Shown here: piece after piece, positions 43,970 to 52,278 of the stretch
Numbering within the stretch: position 1 is the stretch's first letter
How the letters are laid out: each line of letters begins with the position of its first letter
NCBI GenBank assembly: GCA_937766455.1
Contig: CALLXD010000011.1
Span: forward strand, 1 to 64,000
Length of the DNA stretch: 64,000 nt
Direction: 5' to 3'
From: Vicinamibacterales bacterium
GTDB lineage: Bacteria; Acidobacteriota; Vicinamibacteria; Vicinamibacterales; UBA8438
Translations under genes and position numbers: made by a program
Notes under the pieces: generated by a model
The model's database searches: none
What the model saw: only the letters and a program-made list of their open reading frames with translations
Told to the model about the DNA's origin: nothing

Positions 43970-44414
43970 GCCGTTGTCCCAACATCTTGTCGATGGTCGT
44001 GTCGAGCAGTGCGATGTAGCCGTGCACGTCCAGACAGTCGTCGCCGGGTTGGCCGCGTACCTTGAAGAGCCAGCCTTTGCCGTACGGGTCGTTGGTCAGG
44101 ATCTGGACGTTCTTGTCCACGGCTGGGTTGAACCCGTCGAAGTGACCGGCGAGCGGTGAGAACATGTCCGTCACTGCCTTGAACCCCTCGAGCCAGCCGA
44201 TGACCTGTCCGGTTTCGACCGCAGTGCCCGGTTCAGTCTCGAAACCCAGTTCCACGATTTCGCCCAGCATCCGCACCGCGAACTTGGTGAACCCGACGCG
44301 CCATAGGTGTTCATCCTCCTGCTCGAGCCAGCTGTGTCCCGCGGTGTAGAGCCGGTGTTCGAGGAGACGTGTCGAGAATCGCGAGCGCTTGTAGTGAATC
44401 TCTTCCGCTGACAT
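43962..44414 (-). CDS. GcvH-like lipoyl-carrier protein
   Basis: 150 residues from the ATG at 44414 (MSAEEIHYKRSRFSTRL). WRVGFTKFAVRMLGEIVELG precedes EPGTAVETGQVIGWLEGFKAVTDMFSPLAG, where the Lys of GFKAVTD corresponds to the lipoylated Lys of glycine-cleavage H protein. A DNV-like turn (DKNVQILTNDPYGKGWLFKV) follows. No glycine-cleavage P or T genes are present, so its role is separate; lipoate-binding proteins of sulfur-oxidising Hdr-like systems show that GcvH-like carriers can have other jobs. It is the first gene of the operon. Confidence 0.88.
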   Translation of the reverse strand: MSAEEIHYKRSRFSTRLLEHRLYTAGHSWLEQEDEHLWRVGFTKFAVRMLGEIVELGFETEPGTAVETGQVIGWLEGFKAVTDMFSPLAGHFDGFNPAVDKNVQILTNDPYGKGWLFKVRGQPGDDCLDVHGYIALLDTTIDKMLGQRHE

Positions 44415-44597
44415 TTCTATTTCGCCCGGACGGCCGCCGAACCCGGTACGGCCCCGGTGCTGGCGTCCTGCATTCCCCACGTGCTGCCCGCTTCAGGCGG
44501 GGCTCGCCCCGGACCTCTCGCGGTCGTGTCGTGACGAACGCACCCCGCGATCGTAACAGGCCGACGGCCGAGCAGAGTCAGGGGGCCGCCGTTGTCA

Positions 44598-45035
44598 CTA
44601 CTTGGCGCTCGCGCCGTCGGGCGTGAAAACCATGCGCACGGCGCGTCCTTCCTCACCCCCTGGTGCGAGATTGGTCATTTGCAGCACGATGTTGCCGTCG
44701 GGGCGCTCGGATAGCGTGGTTCTCCAGCACCATCCTGGGCCGTAGGTATGTTGGACGGTGAACAGCCCGGTGGCGTCGGGAACATGCGCACATGCGGCCG
44801 GTTCGGGTTGATGCCAGCTGTCTCTCCACGTTGCCCCGCTTGCCTCGACGGTCAAGCGCCCCTGCTGGTCCTGGTCTTCGTGCGACCACGTGTAGTCGAT
44901 CGCGTTTGCCTGGATCCGGAGTGTGCACGGACTCCGGAATACGGTATTCCCTTCCGGGTCGAGCCACAGTTCGGCACTGCCGTCCGTCGGGTGGTGTCCG
45001 GGCCTGGCCCGTTCAGCGCCGCCCGTTGAGGACAT
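44598..45035 (-). CDS. Uncharacterised lipocalin-like protein
   Basis: 145 residues: AELWLDPEGNTVFRSPCTLR, IDYTWSHEDQDQQGRLTVEA and HTYGPGWCWRTTLSERPDGN alternate like beta-strands with Trp/Cys positions, resembling a small beta-barrel such as DUF1579/THAP4-like proteins. No signal peptide. Its start overlaps the TRAP permease stop by 23 bases, so it is likely co-expressed. The function is unknown. Confidence 0.6.
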   Translation of the reverse strand: MSSTGGAERARPGHHPTDGSAELWLDPEGNTVFRSPCTLRIQANAIDYTWSHEDQDQQGRLTVEASGATWRDSWHQPEPAACAHVPDATGLFTVQHTYGPGWCWRTTLSERPDGNIVLQMTNLAPGGEEGRAVRMVFTPDGASAK

Positions 45036-46944
45036 AAATTATCCCGAACAACACGACCCCGGCGCCGTCGAGAATCGGGACGTTCAGCCCGGCCACTGCA
45101 ACGTTAGGGCCGGGGGCGAGCAACAGCGCCGCGGCTGCGTACATCGCGACCCGCAGCGGCGTCGTCAGTGCGTTTCGGAGTTGGCCGGTGATGGCGGAGG
45201 CGAAGCAGAGCACACCGAGTGTGCCCATCAGCACCGGCACGAACATCTCAAGCGGACCGGCGGCATCGCCGGTCGGGGTGAGCATGAGCAGCTCGGGTCT
45301 GTACACGAAGATGAAGGGCAGGGTGAAGCCGACCAGCGCGAAGCGGAACGCGGCGAAGCTGGTCTGCATGATGTTGGTGCCCGCGATCGACGCGGCGGCG
45401 TAGCCAGCGAGCGCGACCGGTGGGGTCACCATGGACATCATGCCGAAGTAGAAGATGAACATGTGCGCGGCCAGCGGCACGACGCCCAGGTTGCCCAGTA
45501 CTGGGCCAATGAGTGTTGCGAGGAGCAGATAGCAGACAGCCGACGGCAGCCCCATGCCGAGCACGATCGACGACACCATGATCAGGAGCAGCGCCAGAAA
45601 CAAGCTCTGCTCGGCGAGCGGCAAGATGGTGGCGGGCAGCCGGGTGCCGATGCCGGTCAGGGTCACGATGCCGATGATGATGCCGACCGAGGCGGAGGCG
45701 GCGACGAGCGACACGACATCGCGTGCCGACTTGGCGAACGCCTCGATGATGGCACCGAGTGACAGACGCGTGCGGGGATTGAACGCGCCGACGACGACGA
45801 TGGCCAGCAGTGAAACGGTGACGGCCCGGAACGGCGTGTAGCCGACGATCAACATCACGATCAGCGTCCCGAGCGCTGTCGCGAAGACGACGCCTTCCAT
45901 CAGCGACTCCGCGAGCGGCTTCGTCTTCACCGCGCTGGCCTTCAGGGCCGCGGCACTGCCTTCCGTGCTCCGCGCGTGGAAATGGGTAATCAAGAAGAGC
46001 GACAGGTAGTAGAGGACGGCCGGAATCAGGGCGGCCCGAATGATCTGGAGATACGTGACCGGTGGGTCGACGATCTCCAACATCATGTAGGCACCGGCCC
46101 CCATCACGGGTGGCATCAGCGCGCCACCGGAACTCGCGGCGGCCTGGATACCGGCGGCGGTGGTGGCCTTGAAGCCGGCGCTTCGCATCATCGGAATCGT
46201 GAAGGTGCCGGTTGTGGCGGTGTTGGCGACCGCGCTGCCCGAGAGCGACCCCATCAGCCCGCTGCTGAGCACCGCCACCTTGGCCGGGCCGCCGGGGCTC
46301 GAGCCGAAGACCGACTGCGCGAAGTCGATGATGAAGCGCGTCGCGCCGGTGGCGGCCAGAAATGCACCGAAGATGACGAAGAGAAACACGTAGGTGAACA
46401 TGACGCTCAGCGCGACCCCGAAGGTCCCCTGAGCCTGTAGAAATGTTTGCGCGACGATGCGTTCGATGGAGTATCCGCGATGTGGAAACAGCCAGTCCGG
46501 CATGCTGGGGCCGATGTAGGCGTAGACCAGGAAGAGCCCCGACATGATTGGCAGCGCCCAACCCAGGGACCGCCGCGCGGCTTCAATGACAATCAGGAGT
46601 CCAATGACACCGACCAGGATGTCGGCCGAGGTTTCGAACCCGGCGCGGTTGCCGAGCGATGAGCCGCCCTGCCAGATGCCCTGGAAAAATGGCTCGTTCT
46701 GTACCAGCACCCAGCCGCAGCACACGGCGGCCAGCACCGCCAGCAGAATGTCGCTGGCTTTGGCGACGGCGTTGTCCTTCAGTGTCGGGTGAATCGGGAT
46801 GTTCAGGAAGCAGATGACCAGGCCGAGCAGCGCGAAGACGGCGAGCTGGGGCTGCGGCGCCAGGACGGGGTAGTTCACCTGCGCCAGGGTGAACGCGCAG
46901 AGCGCGACCGCCAGCACGCGAGAGACGAGCTGTCTGGGCGTCAT
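45013..46944 (-). CDS. TRAP transporter fused 4TM/12TM permease (TAXI type)
   Basis: 643 residues from the ATG at 46944; the ORF track starts 12 residues earlier at an alternative. About 16 helices. PSMPDWLFPHRGYSIERIVAQTFLQAQGTFGVALSVMFTYVFLFVIFGAFL and GSLSGSAVANTATTGTFTIP, with a later LGMGLPSAVCYLLLATLIGP, match TAXI TRAP permeases that join DctQ-like and DctM-like units. With the TAXI solute-binding lipoprotein upstream it imports organic anions using an ion gradient. The substrate is unknown. Confidence 0.92.
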   Translation of the reverse strand: MTPRQLVSRVLAVALCAFTLAQVNYPVLAPQPQLAVFALLGLVICFLNIPIHPTLKDNAVAKASDILLAVLAAVCCGWVLVQNEPFFQGIWQGGSSLGNRAGFETSADILVGVIGLLIVIEAARRSLGWALPIMSGLFLVYAYIGPSMPDWLFPHRGYSIERIVAQTFLQAQGTFGVALSVMFTYVFLFVIFGAFLAATGATRFIIDFAQSVFGSSPGGPAKVAVLSSGLMGSLSGSAVANTATTGTFTIPMMRSAGFKATTAAGIQAAASSGGALMPPVMGAGAYMMLEIVDPPVTYLQIIRAALIPAVLYYLSLFLITHFHARSTEGSAAALKASAVKTKPLAESLMEGVVFATALGTLIVMLIVGYTPFRAVTVSLLAIVVVGAFNPRTRLSLGAIIEAFAKSARDVVSLVAASASVGIIIGIVTLTGIGTRLPATILPLAEQSLFLALLLIMVSSIVLGMGLPSAVCYLLLATLIGPVLGNLGVVPLAAHMFIFYFGMMSMVTPPVALAGYAAASIAGTNIMQTSFAAFRFALVGFTLPFIFVYRPELLMLTPTGDAAGPLEMFVPVLMGTLGVLCFASAITGQLRNALTTPLRVAMYAAAALLLAPGPNVAVAGLNVPILDGAGVVLFGIIYVLNGRR

Positions 46945-46963
46945 TGTGGCCACCACTACCGGC

Positions 46964-47947
46964 CTATGGCCAGATGCCAATCTCCTGGTAGTAGCGAATG
47001 GCGCCGGGGTGAAACTCGGTTCCGGTGTCGCGGATCACGTTGTTCTCGTTGATGGCGCGCCCGGCGGCGTGCTTTTCGACGACGCTGGCACGCTGCTCAT
47101 ACAAGGTCTTGGTGATGTTGTACACCAGGTCTTCGTCAACGGCAGCCGATGTGATCAGGTGCATCGACCCGACGTCGAGCCCCTCATAGGCCTCTGCCTG
47201 GCCGCGGTAGGTGTCGGCCGGGATCGTGGCGGGCCGGAAGAACACATATTCCTCGGTTAACTGCCGTTTCGCCTCGTCTGCGAACGGAATGAAGTGAATG
47301 TCCTGTGAGGCCGAGGCCTGGGTGATGGACGCGGTCGGGACTGCACCGCCGACGAACACGGCGGCGGCCGAGCCGTCGGCAATCAGGTCGACCGCGCCGG
47401 CCTGGGTGGCGTTCAGTGGGGTGAAGTCGTCGTATGTGATCCCGTGCGCCGCCAGGAGCGGCCCGACGAAATACTCGAACCCTGCGCCGGCTGGTCCGAC
47501 ACCAACCCGGTTGCCACGCAGGTCCTCAATGGTCTTGACGTCAGAGCCTTCCGGCGCGATGAAGAGCGCTACGTTCGGCGCCAGCGTCATCACCGCGCGC
47601 ATCGGGTAGGCCTTGTCCCAGCCTTCACCGCCCCGCACCGCGAAATATGTAATGGCCGCGTTCGACATGGCAAAATCGAGTTCGCCGCTGTCGAGCCGTC
47701 GAATGTTCTCTTGCGACCCGCTCGTCGCCTCAGCCGTGGTGCTCCAGCCGAACGCATCGCCGAATTCGTTGACGACCTCGGCCAGGGCGCTGCCCACGAC
47801 AAAGAACGCGCCGCCGGGGGGAGCCGTGCCCACGCTCAGAAATATCCGTGACGGGGCCGTATCACCCGATTCGCTACCGTTGCCGCCGCCGCACGACGCG
47901 GCGAGCGTGCCCACCATCAACGCAACCAGAAAACCGACTCGGCGCAT
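46964..47947 (-). CDS. TAXI family TRAP transporter solute-binding lipoprotein
   Basis: 327 residues from the ATG at 47947 (MRRVGFLVALMVGTLAASCG), which opens a lipoprotein signal ending LAASC; the ORF track begins 21 residues earlier. The mature part FLSVGTAPPGGAFFVVGSAL, SGSQENIRRLDSGELDFAMS and GNRVGVGPAGAGFEYFVGPL is the periplasmic binding fold of TAXI proteins. Genes are spaced 19 bases apart, one transport operon with the permease. Confidence 0.92.
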   Translation of the reverse strand: MRRVGFLVALMVGTLAASCGGGNGSESGDTAPSRIFLSVGTAPPGGAFFVVGSALAEVVNEFGDAFGWSTTAEATSGSQENIRRLDSGELDFAMSNAAITYFAVRGGEGWDKAYPMRAVMTLAPNVALFIAPEGSDVKTIEDLRGNRVGVGPAGAGFEYFVGPLLAAHGITYDDFTPLNATQAGAVDLIADGSAAAVFVGGAVPTASITQASASQDIHFIPFADEAKRQLTEEYVFFRPATIPADTYRGQAEAYEGLDVGSMHLITSAAVDEDLVYNITKTLYEQRASVVEKHAAGRAINENNVIRDTGTEFHPGAIRYYQEIGIWP

Positions 47948-48086
47948 GCTGTTCTCCACCCGGGAACCGACGCGTCCTTGCGTCGGCGAGATTCGCTGTC
48001 GCCCGCACACGGTGGCGGACCCTCATCAAACCAGTAATGCTACTCTAGGCGCCGGCCGAGGAGCCACCGGGTTGTACCACAGGCTG

Positions 48087-48467
48087 CTACGTGCTCGATG
48101 CACGTTCGGGACCAAAGATGGAGAGCAGGTGTCCGTCCGGGTCTCTGAAATTGGCGGCCCATTGGTCGCCGGTCACGTTGCGCGGCGCGCTGAGAAATTC
48201 CACGCCACGTGACAGCAACGCCTCGTGGGTCGCGGTCACGTCGTCTACCCCGAACACCACTTCGGTGGCGCCGGCCGGTGGCGTGGCCAGGCCGGCGTGG
48301 GCGGTGCTGAGCGCGAGCGCGACCCCGCCAGCGTTCAGGAACACGAATCCGTCCATCTCGAACTGCAGGTCAAGTCCCAGCGTTTCTCGGTAGAACGCGG
48401 CCGAGCGTGCGAGGTCGGTGACGCCGAGAAAGATGTTGTTGATCCGGGCCAGTTTGATGTCGTTCAT
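48087..48467 (-). CDS. VOC family protein
   Basis: 126 residues: ARINNIFLGVTDLARSAAFYRETLGLDLQF, FVLNAGGVALALSTAH, EVVFGVDDVTATHEALLSRG and NFRDPDGHLLSIFGPE. This is a complete single-domain glyoxalase/dioxygenase fold with C-terminal DPDGHLLSIFGPE. The stop lies before the TAXI gene by about 140 bases, and its start overlaps the stop of the PaaK-like gene by four bases, so it belongs to the aromatic-acid cluster. Confidence 0.85.
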   Translation of the reverse strand: MNDIKLARINNIFLGVTDLARSAAFYRETLGLDLQFEMDGFVFLNAGGVALALSTAHAGLATPPAGATEVVFGVDDVTATHEALLSRGVEFLSAPRNVTGDQWAANFRDPDGHLLSIFGPERASST

Positions 48468-49806
48468 GGTGCCTCCACGACAAAGCGACGTGCCTTCATT
48501 TCGAATCGTGGCAGCGTGTTGGTCGCCACGATCCGCACCGGTACGCTGAGCCCCATCGACTCGCGCAGCGCCTGCGCGACCCGTGCGGCCACGTCGTGCG
48601 CGGCGGCGGCGGGCGCGAGTTCGACCTCGACCGCCAGCGCGGAAAGGGTATCGCTCGCGGAGACCGTGGACCGGAATTCGACGATTTCAGGAAACCGCCG
48701 CACCACCGCTTCGACGGCGGTCGGATACACGTTGACGCCACGGACGCACACCATATCGTCGGCCCGCGACAGAATGCCTCCGGCTGCCCTGACCAGTGTG
48801 CGACCGCAGGGGCAGGGCGTTCGGTCCAGCCGCACGACGTCCCGGGTCCGGTAGCGAATCACCGGACTGGCAGTGCGGCCCAGGTTGGTGACGACGAGTT
48901 CGCCTGGCTCGCCGTCCGGGACCGGCCCCCCTGTGTTGGGGTCAACCACCTCGCAAATGAACTCGCATTCATTGAGATGCAGGGAGCCGGGGGCCTCCCA
49001 GCACTCGAAGCTGATCGGTCCCACCTCGGTCAAACCGTGGTGGTCGATGACCCGCGCGCCCCAGGCTGATTCCAGCTGTGCCCGGGTCGCCGGAATGCTC
49101 CCGCCCGGCTCGCCGGCCACGATCACGGTGCGGACACTGTGTTCCGGACCGGCCGCGAGGTCGAGGATGCCGGTCTCCCGGGCGACGTGTGCGAGTCGCA
49201 GCGCGTAGGTCGGCGTGCAGCAGACCACGGTCGGCCGACTCGTGGCCAGAAGCCGGAGGCGTGACTCGCTGGACATGCCGCCACCGGGAATGACCATGGC
49301 TCCCAACTGTGACCCGGCGTCAAACGCGGACCAGAAGCCGAGAAACGGGCCGAACCCGAAAGGAAAAAAATACGGTCGTCGGCGGTGACGCGGGCAGCGC
49401 GATAGACCGCGGCCCAGCACGCCGTCACCCAGGCCCAGCTCTCGTTGGTGTCTGGCCACCGCAGGGGGCGGCCGGTGGTGGATGACGTCTGGTGATACCG
49501 CGTGTAGCGGTTGAGTGGTTCTGTAAGTGCGGTGCCCCACGGTGGACTCGCGTCCTGGTCGGCGGCGAGCTCCTGCTTCGACGTCAGGGGCAGCAGGCGG
49601 AGGTCGTTGGGGGTGCGTAGGGTCTCGGCGGTGACCCCGGCTGCGTCCAGCTTGTGCGTGTAGAAGCGGTTGCGCCCGTGCACCGCGGCCAGCAGTGCCC
49701 GCAGCCGGTCCATCTGGCGCGCAGCAATGTGGTCGCGGGGCGCACACTCGGCTGCGGGCGGGACCATCTCGGGTGGTACAACCTCGGGCGCTCCGGTGGT
49801 CATCAC
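48464..49806 (-). pseudogene. Phenylacetate-CoA ligase (PaaK)-like gene with a frameshift in a T7 tract
   Basis: Two frames together give about 447 residues, normal for PaaK. Frame one (from 49806) reads MDRLRALLAAVHGRNRFYTH, LPLTSKQELAADQD, YHQTSSTTGRPLRWPDTNES and DDRIFF. Frame two continues PFGFGPFLGFWSAFDAGSQL, TPTYALRLAHVA, VAGEPGGSIPATRAQLES, HHGLTEVGPISFECWE and RADDMVCVRGVNVYPTAVEA. They meet at a run of seven T (A7 at 49364..49370 on plus); eight T would restore the frame. This may be an assembly error, a loss, or a -1 slippage site. It should make an aryl- or acyl-CoA. Confidence 0.8.
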
Positions 49807-50291
49807 GCGTCCGGTCCCTCAGCGGCCCGTCGGGCCGTGTCATCCGCTGTGTGGCCCGTCGTGGTCCCGGGCCCGTCGGCCGCCGACACGGTGAACCGGT
49901 CAGCGATGTTCGCCGGTATCGCGGTGCCTCGCATCGGCTCTCCTGGACGCTTGCTCACGCAGACGACTGTCAGCGTTCCGCGCGCAGCCACCGCGCCGCT
50001 GACCTCGATGGTGGCCGCGTAGGACAGGCTCTTGGCCGTTTTCTGCGTGACGCGGAGCACCACGTCGAACTCATCTTCGAAGCGCAGCGGCCGGAGAAAC
50101 TCGAAACTGGTGGCCACCCTGGGGAACCCGATTGCGGCTCCGGGGGGAGCAATGCTCAGGCCCGCCGCTCTCCACATGGCGTGTTCGGCCTCTTCCATGT
50201 AGCGAAAGAACACGCTGAAGTGGACGATGCCGGCGGTGTCCGTTTCGTAGAACTGGACGCGCCGGGTCAGCCGAAATTCGCTAGTGGCCAC
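49803..50291 (-). CDS. Hotdog-fold acyl-CoA thioesterase (4-hydroxybenzoyl-CoA thioesterase type)
   Basis: 162 residues. RRVQFYETDTAGIVHFSVFFRYMEEAEHAMW carries the catalytic Asp and the conserved F-R-x-x-E-x-x-E of the YbgC/4HBT family. A C-terminal extension after RGTAIPANI is disordered (TTTGHTADDTARRAAEG). It overlaps the PaaK-like gene by four bases. A ligase and a thioesterase acting on CoA esters in one cluster suggest activation and release of an aromatic acid. Confidence 0.9.
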   Translation of the reverse strand: MATSEFRLTRRVQFYETDTAGIVHFSVFFRYMEEAEHAMWRAAGLSIAPPGAAIGFPRVATSFEFLRPLRFEDEFDVVLRVTQKTAKSLSYAATIEVSGAVAARGTLTVVCVSKRPGEPMRGTAIPANIADRFTVSAADGPGTTTGHTADDTARRAAEGPDA

Positions 50292-50303
50292 AGTGACACG
50301 CGC

Positions 50304-51548
50304 CTATCCGGTCGCAGTCGCCGGGCGTCGGGCGGGACCGGTGTAGGCGGCCAACGCGTCCATCAGCGGACGCAGGTCCTTGAACACGTTGCCCACCAGC
50401 GCGTCGACGAGCTGCGGTTGGAGGTCGGGATGCTGACTGATGAACTCACCAAAATTGAACGTTGGGTCATAGAACGCCAGCACGAGCTGTCGAAAACTGT
50501 CGAGACCATGACGGAGGTCCTGCTCATACTGTGTGAACGTCGCCGCGGTGACGTCGCCGGCGTCGAGGGCGGCGTGAATGGTGTCGGCCGCCAGTTCGCC
50601 TCCCTTCAGTGCCAGGTAGACGCCGGACGAGAACACCGGGTCGAGAAACGAGAAGGCGTCGCCCACGAGACAGAAACCGTCACCCGCGGCCTGGGTCGAC
50701 CGATAACTGAATTCGCCAGTCACCCGCATAGGACCCTGGTGAGTGCCCTGCGCGAGATGCTCGCGAATCCAGCGGCACTCGTCGACCTCCCGCCAGAAGA
50801 TCGCCTCTGGGTCCCGTGTCTCGCGATAGAGATAGTCGTGTTCGGCGACCACCCCCACTCCCACCGTGTCGTCCACGAGGGGGATGTACCAGAACCACCC
50901 TTTGTCCCTGATGTACGCAACCGTCGTGGCACCCTCATCGAGCCCGGGGTCTCGGAGCGCTCCTTTGAAATACGTGAAGATGGCGATCTTGTTGAGGTTG
51001 GGATCTCGCTTCTTCCAGCCGAGTTTTCCGGCGAGCAAGGCGTCGCGTCCAGTGGCGTCCACCACCACTTTCGCGTGGTGGGTCGCCGAGCCGCCATCGA
51101 CAGACTCGGTGCGCACGCCGACCACCCGGTCGCCCTCCCGCAGCACGTCCCGCACGGCGGCACCCTGGCGCACGTCGACCCCGGTCGCGGCGGCGTTCTC
51201 CAACATCATCTTGTCGAAGTCGCTCCGCTGGATCTGCCAGGTACTGGCCCAATCGTGCTTGATGGTCTTGAAGAAGTAGAACGGTTGAGAGACCTTGCCG
51301 CTGGTCGACACGAACTGGACGCTGTGTTTCCGCGGGCTGCCCGACTTCTCCAGCCAGTCGAGGACGCCCAGTCGCTCGAAGGTGAACCAGGTATGGGGCA
51401 TCAGCGATTCGCCGATGTGGTAGCGCGGAAACGATTCACGCTCCAGTAGCAGCACGTCGCGGCCATACTGCGCGAGCAGGGTGGCGGTGGTCGCGCCGGC
51501 CGGCCCGCCTCCGACCACGATTGCGTCGTGCATCGTTGTGGACATCAT
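50304..51548 (-). CDS. Flavin-dependent halogenase-like FAD oxidoreductase
   Basis: 414 residues from the ATG at 51548 (GGGGAGAGG immediately upstream). AIVVGGGPAGATTATLLAQY is the FAD-binding GxGxxG. PRYHIGESLMPHTW follows. The diagnostic halogenase motif WxWxIP appears as DKGWFWYIPLVDD near residue 217. GDGFCLVGDAFSFLDPVFSSG is the second FAD motif. This combination marks FADH2-dependent halogenases and close relatives, so halogenation of a CoA- or carrier-bound aromatic is possible. Some family members with WxWxIP are not halogenases. No dedicated flavin reductase is next to it. Confidence 0.8.
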   Translation of the reverse strand: MMSTTMHDAIVVGGGPAGATTATLLAQYGRDVLLLERESFPRYHIGESLMPHTWFTFERLGVLDWLEKSGSPRKHSVQFVSTSGKVSQPFYFFKTIKHDWASTWQIQRSDFDKMMLENAAATGVDVRQGAAVRDVLREGDRVVGVRTESVDGGSATHHAKVVVDATGRDALLAGKLGWKKRDPNLNKIAIFTYFKGALRDPGLDEGATTVAYIRDKGWFWYIPLVDDTVGVGVVAEHDYLYRETRDPEAIFWREVDECRWIREHLAQGTHQGPMRVTGEFSYRSTQAAGDGFCLVGDAFSFLDPVFSSGVYLALKGGELAADTIHAALDAGDVTAATFTQYEQDLRHGLDSFRQLVLAFYDPTFNFGEFISQHPDLQPQLVDALVGNVFKDLRPLMDALAAYTGPARRPATATG

Positions 51549-51644
51549 CCTCTCCCCACAGGCCTCCCCGGAACCCGACGCGGACCCTTCGGGGGGATCC
51601 TGGATTGTCCCCTCGGCCGCCGCGACGAGGGGCACCTGGCCGTG

Positions 51645-52231
51645 TTACATCTGCGGCAGTACCTCCATGATGTCGCAAATCTTGCGTCCCGCGTGAACGA
51701 TCTCGGTTCGGCGCCGTACAAGGTCAGGGCCTCACGCATCCAGAAGACGCCCATCATCTCCGGGTTCGGGGTTATCGAGAGATAGTCCTTGACCCGGCTG
51801 GTGTAGTCGAACCGACCGTCCGCGAGCACTCGACCCAGGGGTATCTCGTTCTTCAGAATGGCAGCCTTCATCCGAGGCGCAAATACATCCAGCTTGATAC
51901 GAATGGCGCCCATTTCCACCGGTCGTCCCGTGTACTCCTGGACGAGCAGCACCCGCCGAAAATACCACGCCCCGCTGAAGAACGTGGAGAGCGCTCGCAG
52001 CACCACCCGCCCACCGTAGTGCCGCTCGAGGGTGCTGGTCATGTCGTCGTCATGCACCAGCATCGAGCGATACGGGGATGGGATCTGGTTTGGTGGGACG
52101 GTGTCCCACGCCGGCATGGCGATCCCGGCCCGACGGTAGACGACGTTGAGCGGATACAGCGTGTCGCGCGCCGAGAGTCGCGGCAGCGCGCTCGGTCCCG
52201 CGGCGCGTGGAGTGCGTGTCGACTTGGTCAT
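51645..52231 (-). pseudogene. Chorismate-lyase-like (UbiC family) gene with a one-base frameshift
   Basis: The first frame gives NQIPSPYRSMLVHDDDMTST, ERHYGGRVVLRALSTFF, RPVEMGAIRIKLDVFAP and IPLGRVLADGRFDYTSRVKD, a UbiC/DUF98-like fold. The conserved C-terminus is in the next frame: RRTEIVHAGRKICDIMEVLP before a TAA at 51645. Restoring one C near 51716 joins them into about 195 residues. UbiC makes 4-hydroxybenzoate from chorismate. Its neighbours (PaaK-like ligase and hotdog thioesterase) fit handling of such an acid. Only the last 25 residues are affected. Confidence 0.72.
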
Positions 52232-52278
52232 CGGGTGGACGATTGCGAGGGGGGCAATGGTCCGGTGCCCGCCGATCC

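Noticed and set aside
43962-44414. Glycine cleavage system H protein proper
   Set aside because: No gcvT or gcvP nearby, and the operon context is Fe-S and isoprenoid genes; kept as GcvH-like.
49695-51449. 584-residue plus-strand ORF
   Set aside because: Antisense to the thioesterase and halogenase-like genes, whose motifs are unmistakable on the minus strand.
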